Part shown: piece by piece, positions 1-7,575 of the stretch
Layout of the letters: each line of letters begins with the position of its first letter
How positions within the stretch are numbered: the stretch's first letter is position 1
DNA from: Defluviitaleaceae bacterium
GTDB taxonomy: Bacteria; Bacillota; Clostridia; Lachnospirales; WQUN01
Assembly (NCBI GenBank): GCA_009780585.1
Contig: WQZS01000007.1
Span: 1-64,000 of the forward strand
Length of the DNA: 64,000 nt
Reading direction: 5' to 3'
Position numbers and translations under genes: made by a program
Notes under the pieces: generated by a model
What the model saw: only the letters and a program-made list of their open reading frames with translations
Database searches by the model: none
What the model was told of the DNA's origin: nothing

Positions 1-105
1 GACTTAAATCCCATCGAAAAGTTCTGGGCGTGGTTAAAGTGCAGACTTCGTAGAATTCTTCCCAATTTCGATTCTCTTGATGATGCTCTTGTGGACTGTT
101 TTTAA
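1..105 (+). CDS. IS630-type transposase, C-terminal end (cut by window edge)
   Basis: Reading frame 1 is open from the first base to a TAA at 103-105 and encodes 34 residues beginning DLNPIEKFWAWLK. The LNPIE-x-W-x-LK pattern is the hallmark of the last catalytic (E) motif of IS630/Tc1-type DDE transposases, and the protein normally ends about 30 residues later, as it does here. The rest lies outside the window, so it cannot be said whether the element is intact. No terminal inverted repeat was recognised in the 200 bases that follow. Confidence 0.7.
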   Translation, partial: DLNPIEKFWAWLKCRLRRILPNFDSLDDALVDCF

Positions 106-303
106 TTTATGTGATTATATAATTTGGTGGTATCGCAATGGGAGGAGTAATTAACCCAATAAAAAATCCAACAACCCATAAATCATACTATTATGTATCA
201 TCCCGCTTGAGCAATTTTATCTTAACCAACCGAAATTTATCTGCATTGAAATAAATCCTCTCGGCTTCAATCCTCTCCATGACTTTATGATGTAAATGAA
301 AAT

Positions 304-612
304 TCAGCTTCGTTTCCCGCCTAATATACTATCCAACTTTTCGAGCTTGCCTTGCATCCTGTTGGTATACCCGGGGCGGATGTCGGCTTTCATTATCACT
401 TGTGTGCGGATACCCTTTTCCGCGAGTACGAACGTCGCATCTTTTACGACCTTCATCACGGCGTCCCATTCCCCCTCGATTTCCGTAAACATGGAGGTGG
501 TACGGCTGGGTAATCCCGAGGCTTCGATGACCTTGATAACCTCCGCGACATACCCGGAAAGTTCGTCACCCACGCCGAAAGGCGCGATGGAAACGGCGAT
601 TAATGTATTCAT
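304..612 (-). CDS. Thiamine-binding protein, MTH1187/YqgV family (DUF77)
   Basis: This 102-residue protein starts MNTLIAVSIAPFGVGDELSG and contains the family pattern of an N-terminal beta strand ending in xPxG, a central SRTTSMFTEIEGEWD stretch and a basic C-terminus. Members are small ferredoxin-fold proteins that bind thiamine or a related pyrimidine and form oligomers; their exact role is poorly defined, and YkoF-like relatives work with thiamine-precursor transporters. An AAGGAG ribosome-binding site lies just upstream of the ATG. No thiamine transporter or TPP riboswitch is visible nearby, so its pathway link here is inference only. The next gene upstream on the same strand is a cupin. 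Confidence 0.75.
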   Translation of the reverse strand: MNTLIAVSIAPFGVGDELSGYVAEVIKVIEASGLPSRTTSMFTEIEGEWDAVMKVVKDATFVLAEKGIRTQVIMKADIRPGYTNRMQGKLEKLDSILGGKRS

Positions 613-642
613 TGATATACTCCTTTGTTGTGAATCGCTATG

Positions 643-900
643 CTATCTAAACTCGTAATGCTTTTTTACGGGTTTCGTAACTTTCCACATGCAGGACAAC
701 CCTTGGGGGAACTCTACGTAGTCACCCGTTCCGAAGGATACGCTGCCGCCGTCGTATGTGACCGTGACTTCGCCTTCGGTTATCCAGCAGATTTCTTCGC
801 TGTCATAATACCAGTCGAATTCGGAAATGCCGCAGCCCCATGTGGGATTGTTTTGTAATTTTGCTTTATCGGTATCGGTTGCCTTTCTAACGGTAATCAC
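643..900 (-). CDS. Small cupin-domain protein
   Basis: The 85-residue product is a single small beta-barrel cupin. Residues 28-70 show the two cupin halves: WYYDSEEICWITEGEVTV followed by a GTGDYVEFPQGLSCMW stretch. This resembles the DUF861/EutQ-type cupins related to ureidoglycine aminohydrolase. The usual metal-binding His-x-His of motif 1 is not evident, so the protein may be a non-metal or sensory cupin. The start is GTG at 898-900 with GGAG about 12 bases upstream. It precedes the thiamine-binding gene on the same strand by about 30 bases, so the two may be co-transcribed. Substrate unknown. Confidence 0.65.
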   Translation of the reverse strand: MITVRKATDTDKAKLQNNPTWGCGISEFDWYYDSEEICWITEGEVTVTYDGGSVSFGTGDYVEFPQGLSCMWKVTKPVKKHYEFR

Positions 901-1022
901 CGTAACATCACGCTCCTTTGTTTATTTATACCATAAAACGTTGTTTAAATATATTTTACAAAAATTAAGGCCACGAGAATTATACCCGTAGCCCTATGTT
1001 CCCAATGATTTGCTTGTCTTGC

Positions 1023-2270
1023 TTAGCTGCGGACAAACACCATCCAAGGCCCGCCTGCCCCGGTACGCGGTGCGGTGAGTCCTTGGTTATTTACGAACAG
1101 GTAATCGACTCCGCCGATAGTACGGATTTCGTAACCCCGTCCGTTGATTGATCCGTCCGTCCATGTATTGCCGAAGCCGGTTACGCCTGTTGCCGTGATC
1201 CTGCCGTTATTATTGAAAGTAAGCTGTTGATGTCTATTACCTCTTTGGCGGATAATATCTTGCGCCCATGTGTTGACATTACGCTGGTTACGTTCGGTGA
1301 AGGAGGAAAGAGATTGTTGGTTCCCAAGGCTGTTCCATGTGCCGATAAGAGCGGAGTCGGGGCGGAAGGTTGTTGGGTCAAATGAAAACCGTATCCACCG
1401 ATGCCATTGACGTTCGAATTCACCGCGGGAAATGTTGAATACACTTTCAAATTCGCTTGGTTGACGGATTATCTCAAATACGAGCTCCATGCCAAATGTT
1501 TCGTGCATGAATTGAAATATTGAAACTAATACTGCCCCCATAATTTGACTTTCAATGTGGCAAGGAAAGTATGAATAAGTTAAATCATTCAGGGCTGGCA
1601 TCCGATCGTATTTCACCATATCCCATAAGTGTTCTTTATAATATGAGAGCAAGTTTATGCGGCCATCAAGATGGGAAGCAAGTCCCATTGTCCAATGCCC
1701 TTGGTTAGACCCGGTACTCCAGTCGATCATATCTTTCATTAGAGTTTTGATAATTTCGTTGACGCCGAGGTTTATTAGGACGGGACTAATACCCACCCTA
1801 CCCCTTGGATTTGCTAGAACGACAACATGGTCATGCGCCCAATTAGCCGACCCCATATATACGCTCCCGTTGAATTTGTTCGAGTTTTCTCGCGCACCCG
1901 CCCATCCTTCCGGGCATACGACATCAAGGAAATCGTCATGATCGTAGAAGTAGATACTTATTTTATTATCTACTCTTTCATGAGGTAACCAATGTGTTTC
2001 AAATATCTCCATCACGCTAACCATATCAGCCTCGACAGCTTCGGCTAATACATGAAGATGTGGGATGTTATCAACCGTTGAATACCAATGGAAGTTCTCA
2101 GTTGTTAAATGGCGGGCCATTCCGGATTGTTCGGGTGACGGTGGCCCGGCTGACATTGAGCTAAAATCCATTGAACGTAGGGGATTTAACTCAACATTTA
2201 CTCGGACAGCGTGATATGACCTTATCCAATCGTATTCTGAATTTGGCCATGGTCCCATATCAACCAGCAA
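1023..2270 (-). CDS. Degenerate peptidase-MA-like protein, C-terminal part (downstream of an in-frame stop)
   Basis: The 415-residue frame can only start at a TTG with no convincing ribosome-binding site. It lies in exactly the same frame as the secreted 105-residue ORF upstream, separated only by TAA plus TGG, so it is probably the second part of one broken gene. Residues around the middle follow the layout of M1-like 'peptidase MA' proteins: IYFYDHDDF, a HDHVVVLANPRG strand, a helix NEIIK where HExxH is expected, MGLASHLDG where an EGLA motif is expected, then a FGMELVFEI and FERQWHRW tail. Both zinc-binding His residues of HExxH are absent. The last 100 residues (LIGTWNSLG onward) look like a lipocalin-like beta domain. 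A proteolytic function is unlikely. Confidence 0.5.
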   Translation of the reverse strand: MLVDMGPWPNSEYDWIRSYHAVRVNVELNPLRSMDFSSMSAGPPSPEQSGMARHLTTENFHWYSTVDNIPHLHVLAEAVEADMVSVMEIFETHWLPHERVDNKISIYFYDHDDFLDVVCPEGWAGARENSNKFNGSVYMGSANWAHDHVVVLANPRGRVGISPVLINLGVNEIIKTLMKDMIDWSTGSNQGHWTMGLASHLDGRINLLSYYKEHLWDMVKYDRMPALNDLTYSYFPCHIESQIMGAVLVSIFQFMHETFGMELVFEIIRQPSEFESVFNISRGEFERQWHRWIRFSFDPTTFRPDSALIGTWNSLGNQQSLSSFTERNQRNVNTWAQDIIRQRGNRHQQLTFNNNGRITATGVTGFGNTWTDGSINGRGYEIRTIGGVDYLFVNNQGLTAPRTGAGGPWMVFVRS

Positions 2271-2273
2271 CCA

Positions 2274-2591
2274 TTATTGTCCGCTGTGATGCGTAACAAT
2301 TTTCACATCTCCCGTTTGAGTTCTCCAAATTCCGCCAAAATAGGCGTACGGAAAGCTGTCATTTCGGGTGAATCGACGCATGTTTAACGACTGTTGTGTT
2401 TCAACCATTTGCCACCTAACGATTTCACCTTCATACCATGCCCACATCGGCTTGGTAATTTCAATCGGGGATATGGTGTAGTCTACCCCAAGTATTTCTC
2501 TGATGGGGTCACGGTTGGAGGAGGCTTGAACACTCACTCCGAAACCAAATACCGTTGCCATAATAATAATTACACATACTAATTTTTTCAC
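2274..2591 (-). CDS. Signal-peptide N-terminal part of the split exported protein
   Basis: This 105-residue ORF begins MKKLVCVIIIMATVFGFGV and ends its signal peptide near VQASS, so it is exported. The remainder (EITKPMWAWYEGEIVRWQMVET) has no family I recognise. It stops at TAA (2274-2276), and the reading frame then continues open for another 416 codons without a frameshift. This suggests one original protein of about 520 residues interrupted by a nonsense codon. Alternatives are stop-codon readthrough, or two separate proteins with the second poorly translated. GAGGAGGG stands about ten bases before the ATG. Confidence 0.5.
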   Translation of the reverse strand: MKKLVCVIIIMATVFGFGVSVQASSNRDPIREILGVDYTISPIEITKPMWAWYEGEIVRWQMVETQQSLNMRRFTRNDSFPYAYFGGIWRTQTGDVKIVTHHSGQ

Positions 2592-2648
2592 TTCAAAGCC
2601 CTCCTCGGATTTTTAACATCTAAGCTAATGATTGGTTAATAATACACT

Positions 2649-2834
2649 TTATAATCGTTTACTTCCTCTGCTGGCAGCATAGTTAATGATACCATCCTCG
2701 TTGTATGTATATCCGAGCGTCAATCTTCTATAAAACAACCCGAATAGCTCCCACAGTATACCAACTGTCGAAAACAAAAGCAATATAGCCTTTAACGTGG
2801 CAAGCCCTACTTCATTATCTCCCCGCCAAATACT
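2649..2834 (-). pseudogene. Remnant of a small membrane protein, no start codon
   Basis: Between two stops on the minus strand an open stretch of 61 codons encodes a hydrophobic helix (LATLKAILLLFSTVGILWEL) followed by FYRRLTLGYTYNEDGIINY and a basic end. It looks like real protein sequence, but no ATG, GTG or TTG stands at its beginning; the first possible TTG lies inside the helix. It is best read as the 3' end of a decayed gene. It sits just upstream of the split exported gene on the same strand and overlaps the leader of the XRE gene on the other strand. Confidence 0.3.
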
Positions 2835-2862
2835 TTACAGTTCAACGGTGGAGGCGATGATG

Positions 2863-3204
2863 ATGAAGTACGATACGAAGCATGTCGGCAAGAACATACG
2901 CACGGCAAGGAAGAAAAAGAACCTAACGCTCGAAGTCCTCTCCGGTTTGGCGGGTGTTACCGACTCTTTCTTAGGGATGGTAGAACGCGGAGCATCCAGC
3001 CTAAGCATCGAAAACCTAATAGCCATTTGCGACGTGCTCGACGTTACCCCCGATTCTTTGCTCATGGAAGGGCGAGGAAATGACCCCCGCCCTTCAGATA
3101 AATGCGACACGCTTCATACCATGCTCAAAAACGCCGCCGATGATGAACTCGATTTTTATATCAACTTCGTAAAGTTATGCCGCGGAAGCGGGAAGTTTAA
3201 GTAG
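2863..3204 (+). CDS. XRE-family helix-turn-helix transcriptional regulator
   Basis: The 113-residue protein has a classic HTH_3 domain at about residues 5-62: IRTARKKKNLTLEVLSGLAG, then SFLGMVERGASSLSIENL and LDVTPDSLL. The C-terminal 45 residues have no recognised domain and may mediate dimerisation. Three ATG codons occur in a row (2857, 2860, 2863). The GGTGGAGG ribosome-binding site ends at 2854, so the third gives the best spacing. A longer frame from 2797 has no support. It stands alone in a region of fragments, typical of regulators left from mobile DNA; its target is unknown. Confidence 0.75.
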   Translation: MKYDTKHVGKNIRTARKKKNLTLEVLSGLAGVTDSFLGMVERGASSLSIENLIAICDVLDVTPDSLLMEGRGNDPRPSDKCDTLHTMLKNAADDELDFYINFVKLCRGSGKFK

Positions 3205-3323
3205 GCTTGTTTGAATAACCGCACATTGATTGTTAATTTTATTAAACGTTTTGAACTTTTTTGACAATGAGTTTTTCGGTAATATTCCTTTCTTTTGCTA
3301 TAACAAACCTCCTTAAAAATAAC

Positions 3324-3355
3324 AGCCTCAGTTGCTCGGTGCGGGCATTGAGGCT
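3324..3355 (-). terminator. Hairpin, possible terminator in a 386-base gap
   Basis: Arms AGCCTCA (3324-3330) and TGAGGCT (3349-3355) pair over an 18-base loop, and on the minus strand the stem is followed by GTTATTTTTAA. The stretch 3205-3590 otherwise has no convincing gene: a 61-codon minus-strand frame at 3242-3427 lacks protein-like character, and a short remnant is described separately. Confidence 0.3.
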
Positions 3356-3501
3356 TATATGATATAGATCATAGTAAGTATGAATATTTAGAATTTTGAT
3401 AAATGCGGTCAACCCATTCAACCGCATACCCCACCCCTATAGTTATATCCTTACAGCGTATACCATTTAATGAAGGGGATGTGGCGACATGGACAATATG
3501 A

Positions 3502-3594
3502 GGAACATATAAGCAATACAAGGAACTGGCACTAAAGCACTACTCCGATGGCGGGGGTAACGGCAAAATGTACACGTCTATAATTACCCCTTAA
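3502..3594 (+). pseudogene. Short decayed coding remnant
   Basis: The frame from 3502 encodes GTYKQYKELALKHYSDGGG and ends at a TAA (3592-3594). Immediately upstream a stop interrupts this frame, while a neighbouring frame encodes HGQYEEH, so a frameshifted small gene is plausible. The family is not recognised. Its end overlaps the last codons of the convergent minus-strand gene. Confidence 0.2.
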
Positions 3595-3893
3595 TTTGTA
3601 AACCCGTGCGGTGGCTTCATTGGCGTGCGTGACGGAAACACCGGTAGGGGTTCCCCTTCGGCCTGTTGTCGAGCCTGTCTTAAACGTGTCAACCACGCTG
3701 TACGGGTTTGGCTTTCTTCTTCTTTGACTACATCGGCAAGATTATCAAATTCCAACCAAAAATTTTGTGCCTTGTTTGTGGAGGGCATGGGTGTTTCTTC
3801 AAATAAAAGAATGGCGTGTACTTGACGCGGAAGCGTTGTTTTATTTATGGGTATGAAACGCCCATCGATAAATAACCCCTTTACAGCCTGCAT
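3591..3893 (-). CDS. Antitoxin-like small protein (DUF2281-like), uncertain
   Basis: The 100-residue protein begins MQAVKGLFIDGRFIPINKTT, which resembles the N-terminus of short antitoxin-type proteins that open with a beta-hairpin of the form xAVxGxYxNGxFxP. The middle (FDNLADVVKEEESQTRTAWLTRLRQARQQ) is a charged amphipathic helix. The tail is proline-rich. No adjacent PIN or RelE toxin gene is seen: the next gene downstream on this strand is the decayed exported protein. It could therefore be an orphan antitoxin or an unrelated small protein. Base composition is ordinary for this edge of the window. Confidence 0.4.
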   Translation of the reverse strand: MQAVKGLFIDGRFIPINKTTLPRQVHAILLFEETPMPSTNKAQNFWLEFDNLADVVKEEESQTRTAWLTRLRQARQQAEGEPLPVFPSRTPMKPPHGFTN

Positions 3894-4044
3894 ATAGGTT
3901 CCCCTTTCCCTGTGTGTGGGTTAATTGCATACGAATGTGTAGCGCAAGGTATGTGCAAATGTACCCTATATTGCACCTTATTTTTGATAAAACTCATAAA
4001 ATTATGATAAAATTTAGTAAATTAACCTTGTTCGGACAAAAACA

Positions 4045-4078
4045 AAAACCCCTCGAAACCTTGATTCTAAGGGGTTTT
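4045..4078 (-). terminator. Rho-independent terminator of the tRNA cluster
   Basis: AAAACCCCT (4045-4053) pairs with AGGGGTTTT (4070-4078). Read on the minus strand, the stem is followed by TGTTTTTG-like T-rich sequence, placing it just after the last tRNA gene of the cluster. Confidence 0.75.
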
Positions 4079-4083
4079 GCACT

Positions 4084-4155
4084 AGCGCGAAACCAGATTC
4101 GAACTGGCGACCCTCGCCTTGGCAAGGCGATGCTCTACCACTGAGCCATTCGCGC
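4084..4155 (-). tRNA. tRNA-Gly (anticodon GCC)
   Basis: The reverse complement folds into a cloverleaf: acceptor arm GCGCGAA/TTCGCGC, D arm GCTC...GAGC, anticodon stem TCGCC/GGCGA with loop TTGCCAA, and a T arm GCCAG-TTCGAAT-CTGGT. The loop gives anticodon GCC. No CCA is encoded. It is the last of three tRNAs transcribed leftward. Confidence 0.92.
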
Positions 4156-4195
4156 ATGTTTTGTGCTGTTGTTTTTCTTTCGCTTGCGGTAAGCC

Positions 4196-4266
4196 AGCGG
4201 GTGGCGGGAATCGAACCCGCGTATCAAGCTTGGAAGGCTTGTGTTCTGCCATTGAACTACACCCGC
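4196..4266 (-). tRNA. tRNA-Gly (anticodon TCC)
   Basis: The reverse complement folds with acceptor arm GCGGGTG/CACCCGC, anticodon stem CAAGC/GCTTG and loop CTTCCAA, giving anticodon TCC, plus a GGTTCGATTCC T loop region. CCA is not encoded. It is the middle gene of the tRNA cluster. Confidence 0.92.
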
Positions 4267-4289
4267 TTGCCCGGGTAAGTTCCGGGGGA

Positions 4290-4362
4290 TGCTCAGGAGC
4301 GGAATTGAACCACCGACACGTGGATTTTCAGTCCACTGCTCTACCGACTGAGCTACCTGAGC
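4290..4362 (-). tRNA. tRNA-Phe (anticodon GAA)
   Basis: The reverse complement folds with acceptor arm GCTCAGG/CCTGAGC, D arm GCTC/GAGC, anticodon stem GTGGA/TCCAC with loop CTGAAAA (anticodon GAA), and a GGTTCAATTCC T-loop region. CCA is not encoded. It is the first gene of the leftward tRNA cluster. Confidence 0.92.
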
Positions 4363-4418
4363 GATTGGCGTACGGTGGCGGATATTGCAAGGGTCCGTCT
4401 GTCCCGTAAGCGAAGGCC

Positions 4419-4447
4419 AGTATAATGATAAAAAAACGCCCCGTCAA
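4419..4447 (-). promoter_or_regulatory. Sigma-A promoter of the tRNA cluster
   Basis: On the minus strand TTGACG (4442-4447) and TATACT (4419-4424) are separated by 17 bases. Transcription would begin near 4412, about 50 bases before tRNA-Phe. Confidence 0.7.
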
Positions 4448-4530
4448 GGGTTTTACAAATTTTATTACGAAAATATTACGTACCCTCCGAGATATATTGT
4501 ATAATACGAAGTAAAAACGGGGGGTTATTT

Positions 4531-6354
4531 ATGTTTTGCACATCATGCGGTTATGCATTGACCGAAGATTCGAAATTTTGCACAAGCTGCGGTTCATCGA
4601 CAGTTGAACAAGCGCAACCCGTTAAACACGCGCAACCCGTTGAACAACCGCCGCCGCAATATTACGCGCCCCCCTCCCCGTTTCCGCCCGTACCCGTAAA
4701 GAAAGGCGTCAGCTCCTTCATCATCGTACTTATCACGGTGGCCGTAATCATGGCTGCCGCAGCCGTTATCGCGTTCATATTCCGTGAAGAGATCACCGAC
4801 AGGTTCGGCGGCAGCCGGACTGCTCCCGCTTTCCATGAAACAATTGACCGGAACCCCGCTCCCGCGGAAAATACTCCCACCCCTACCGAAACCCCTCCCG
4901 CGGAAACCGCTCCGCCTCCGTCTACACCCCCGCCGCCGGCACCGCAAGCCTTGACGGGCGCGCAGATTTTCGCGCTTAACAGGGATGCGGTAATGATTAT
5001 CCGCTTGGACTTGGGCGGCGGATGGATCAGCACGGGCAGCGGTTTTTTTGTATGTGAAAGCGGAATCGCCGTTACAAATCATCATGTGATGGACGGCGCG
5101 TTATCCGCCACAGCGATACTTTACGACGGCCGCGAATTTGATATTACGGGATATTATTCGTACGATTTTTCCAACGATTTGGCGGTCATCCAAGTGGATG
5201 GGAGGGGTACGGCATTCGATTACGTGACGCTGGGCGATTCGGACACGGTGAGCGTGGGTGACAATGTGTACGCCATCGGCGGGCCGGATTGGGACCCCAT
5301 CACTTTTACGCCGGGTATGATTTCACGCATCGCGTACGAGCCGATCAACTTTGATATTTATACCGTTGCCGGGATGCTGCAAAATACCGCAGCGATTTAC
5401 GGCGGTAACTCGGGGGGCCCGCTCGTCAACGAATACGGGCACGTCATCGGGGTTAATTCGGCGGGCAATACCGTACGTGCCAGCGTACAATGGGCGGTGC
5501 CCGTTAACCGTGTCGTGCTGCCGACGTCCGTTATGCCGTTAAATCCGTTGCCGCTGGGTGGGGCTTCCGCTTTCGCAACCCCCGCGCCCGCTCCGGGGCA
5601 AATCAATTTCTACGCGCGTTTTCCGCTAATCCCCGATTTCCTTTCCGTCAGCCGCCACGCCGCGCTGAGCTTTTCCAGCACACCCGCCAACCTGGGGCTT
5701 TCGCACGGGGATATTATTTACGATTACTACGATTACCTATTTATGTACACGATACCCGAACGCCATTGGATACCCGACACCGACGCCTACGACGACGTGC
5801 TGACGGCGCACGGCTTCATATTCCAAGACGTAATACACCATGGGCCGGAAACGTGGGTGTACCTCTACCACCCCGGCCACAATATCAGCGTATCGTACGC
5901 TTTTGATTGGGACAACGAAACGCTTTTGCTGGCGATCGTCGAGGGGGATGTATACGACCGATTCTATTATGGCGGCGTGGGTACGCCCGATGTATCGTAC
6001 CCATGGGAAGCAAACCATGCATTGTTGGGAAGATGGCAATGGGATTTTTGTACGTCTGTTTCATTCGGCGGGAGTTCGGACCCCTTTAACGGATGGTTTA
6101 TGGGCGGAGAAATCCTGGAATTTTATGCGGACGGCTTTGGTATGGAATTGTACGGCGCCGGGGGCTGGGAATTCATTTGGTATGATTACCCTGAGCAACA
6201 AGGACCGCATTTAAGCAATATATTGGTAATGGTTCATTTGGACGACGGCCTCGAGCTTGCCTACGGCTTTGCCGTCACTGAGGATGAATTGTTTTTATGG
6301 AGCAAACACGGGCCGGACGGGCCGGACTATATTGTTTTTATCAGAATACCGTAG
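4531..6354 (+). CDS. Zinc-ribbon, membrane-anchored trypsin-like (HtrA/DegP-type) serine protease
   Basis: The 607-residue protein starts with a zinc ribbon (CTSCG...CTSCG, residues 3-21), then proline-rich linkers around one transmembrane helix (about 60-83), then an S1C protease domain at about 145-330. The catalytic triad is visible: His in TNHHVMDG, Asp in FSNDLAVIQ, Ser in GGNSGGPL. No PDZ domain follows; instead there is an unknown aromatic-rich region and a C-terminal lipocalin-like domain (LLGRWQWDF to YIVFIR). This suggests a cytoplasmic zinc ribbon with an extracellular protease. A TATAAT at 4500-4505 and CGGGGGG before the ATG support the start. The C-terminal domain recalls that of the exported protein at 1023-2270. 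Substrates unknown. Confidence 0.8.
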   Translation: MFCTSCGYALTEDSKFCTSCGSSTVEQAQPVKHAQPVEQPPPQYYAPPSPFPPVPVKKGVSSFIIVLITVAVIMAAAAVIAFIFREEITDRFGGSRTAPAFHETIDRNPAPAENTPTPTETPPAETAPPPSTPPPPAPQALTGAQIFALNRDAVMIIRLDLGGGWISTGSGFFVCESGIAVTNHHVMDGALSATAILYDGREFDITGYYSYDFSNDLAVIQVDGRGTAFDYVTLGDSDTVSVGDNVYAIGGPDWDPITFTPGMISRIAYEPINFDIYTVAGMLQNTAAIYGGNSGGPLVNEYGHVIGVNSAGNTVRASVQWAVPVNRVVLPTSVMPLNPLPLGGASAFATPAPAPGQINFYARFPLIPDFLSVSRHAALSFSSTPANLGLSHGDIIYDYYDYLFMYTIPERHWIPDTDAYDDVLTAHGFIFQDVIHHGPETWVYLYHPGHNISVSYAFDWDNETLLLAIVEGDVYDRFYYGGVGTPDVSYPWEANHALLGRWQWDFCTSVSFGGSSDPFNGWFMGGEILEFYADGFGMELYGAGGWEFIWYDYPEQQGPHLSNILVMVHLDDGLELAYGFAVTEDELFLWSKHGPDGPDYIVFIRIP

Positions 6355-6360
6355 CATTAC

Positions 6361-7533
6361 TTAAACCTTGACCACGGGCATGGCGCGTTCGCCGCGCGTA
6401 TCGCTTTGTGCGTACGCCAAACGGTAAATATCGTACGCTTCCCATTCCTTTAACAGCATTTCCGCGGGGATTCCTCCCCGTGATACCAACGAATCCGACG
6501 CCGCGCCGCTTGTCAATACGGGCAAACGGGCGCGGCGCGTCATTTCACCCACCAAGCCGGCCGAATCCTTTCTGAACCCCAAGACGCGGATATACGGCGG
6601 AGCCGATTCGTATCCCCGCATAGCGGCGTCGGTTACGCCAAGGATGATTTGCATCGCCGTCCGTTGCAAACGCGTTAATGTGTACCGCTTCGTTTTTACC
6701 GCGGCGAGCAAGTCGGTCAAGCGCGGGTATGAAGGAGCATACTTTCGGAAACGGTGGTGCAGCCCTTCTTCCAATACGGGCGCGTCGCTTCTGATGATTA
6801 GGTATCTGAAGATATCGCTGAAGTCGTTGAGGTGAATCGCTTCCTTTTTATCATGCATTTTTTTACGTATCGCCGCCGCGCTTGGGCCGCCGGGCTTACG
6901 GTGGGTGGTGAACACTTCCATCGGATTGCCGAGGAGTTCCAACGCCTTGCAATATTCCATACCTAAGCCGTTGTTGGGCAGCGTGAATAACCCTTCCCGT
7001 AAATTCCGGTGGATTCCACCGAAATTAACGGACGCCGACAACCCCGCCGCTCGCGCCGCCGCGAAGTTCATCCCCTTGTCCAACGCTTTGCGCAACGCTT
7101 CCTTATATATGGGCGGTTCTTCGGCCAATACCCGGCTACATTCCCGTATCGATATTATATCCCCCGATTCGCTCCCGAAGCTCAGGCAATCCACGATACC
7201 CGTCGAAGCGAGCAAGCCCACAGCCCCCCGCGCGAAATAATCCGCTCCGCAAATCACGTACGGCAGCGGCAGCTCGATTACGATGTCCGCGCCCGCATAC
7301 AGCGCCGCTTGCGTGCGCCGCCATTTGTCGTATACCGCGGGTTCGCCCCTTTGCACAAAATTACCGCTCATCACGCAAACGACGCTTTCGCGTCCCGAAA
7401 GCGTCCGTGTTTCGCGTATATGCCGGATGTGCCCGTCATGTAACGGATTTAATTCGACGATAATACCTACAGCGAGATTTTTGTTATTTGCATTATTTTT
7501 TTCCAATTCGGCGTCAAACCCTTTCCAAGACAC
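6361..7533 (-). CDS. tmcAL: tRNA(Met) cytidine acetate ligase
   Basis: The 390-residue protein is a HIGH-type nucleotidyltransferase of the YlbM/TmcAL family. Near the N-terminus it has VGIIVELNPLHDGHIRHI, followed by CVMSGNFVQRGEPAVYDKW and GADIVIELPLPY, all family signatures. Characterised members use acetate and ATP to form N4-acetylcytidine at the wobble base C34 of elongator tRNA-Met. Length matches the family (about 390-420). The ATG at 7531-7533 gives a slightly extended, Asn-rich N-terminus compared with relatives, which usually start close to VGIIVEYNP, so an internal start is possible. It converges with the protease gene. Confidence 0.88.
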   Translation of the reverse strand: MSWKGFDAELEKNNANNKNLAVGIIVELNPLHDGHIRHIRETRTLSGRESVVCVMSGNFVQRGEPAVYDKWRRTQAALYAGADIVIELPLPYVICGADYFARGAVGLLASTGIVDCLSFGSESGDIISIRECSRVLAEEPPIYKEALRKALDKGMNFAAARAAGLSASVNFGGIHRNLREGLFTLPNNGLGMEYCKALELLGNPMEVFTTHRKPGGPSAAAIRKKMHDKKEAIHLNDFSDIFRYLIIRSDAPVLEEGLHHRFRKYAPSYPRLTDLLAAVKTKRYTLTRLQRTAMQIILGVTDAAMRGYESAPPYIRVLGFRKDSAGLVGEMTRRARLPVLTSGAASDSLVSRGGIPAEMLLKEWEAYDIYRLAYAQSDTRGERAMPVVKV

Positions 7534-7575
7534 ACCTGTAATGTTATCATACAGGAAAATTTATCGGGTGAGTAT

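Noticed and set aside
191..280. Minus-strand 29-codon frame starting MERIEAERIYFNADKF after the thiamine-binding gene
   Set aside because: It has an ATG and protein-like composition but no ribosome-binding site and no recognised family; too short to support as a gene.
3242..3427. 61-codon minus-strand frame
   Set aside because: No ribosome-binding site, no domain, and it spans a hairpin; composition looks non-coding.
4119..4409. Plus-strand frame across the tRNA cluster
   Set aside because: The bases are accounted for by three tRNA genes on the other strand.
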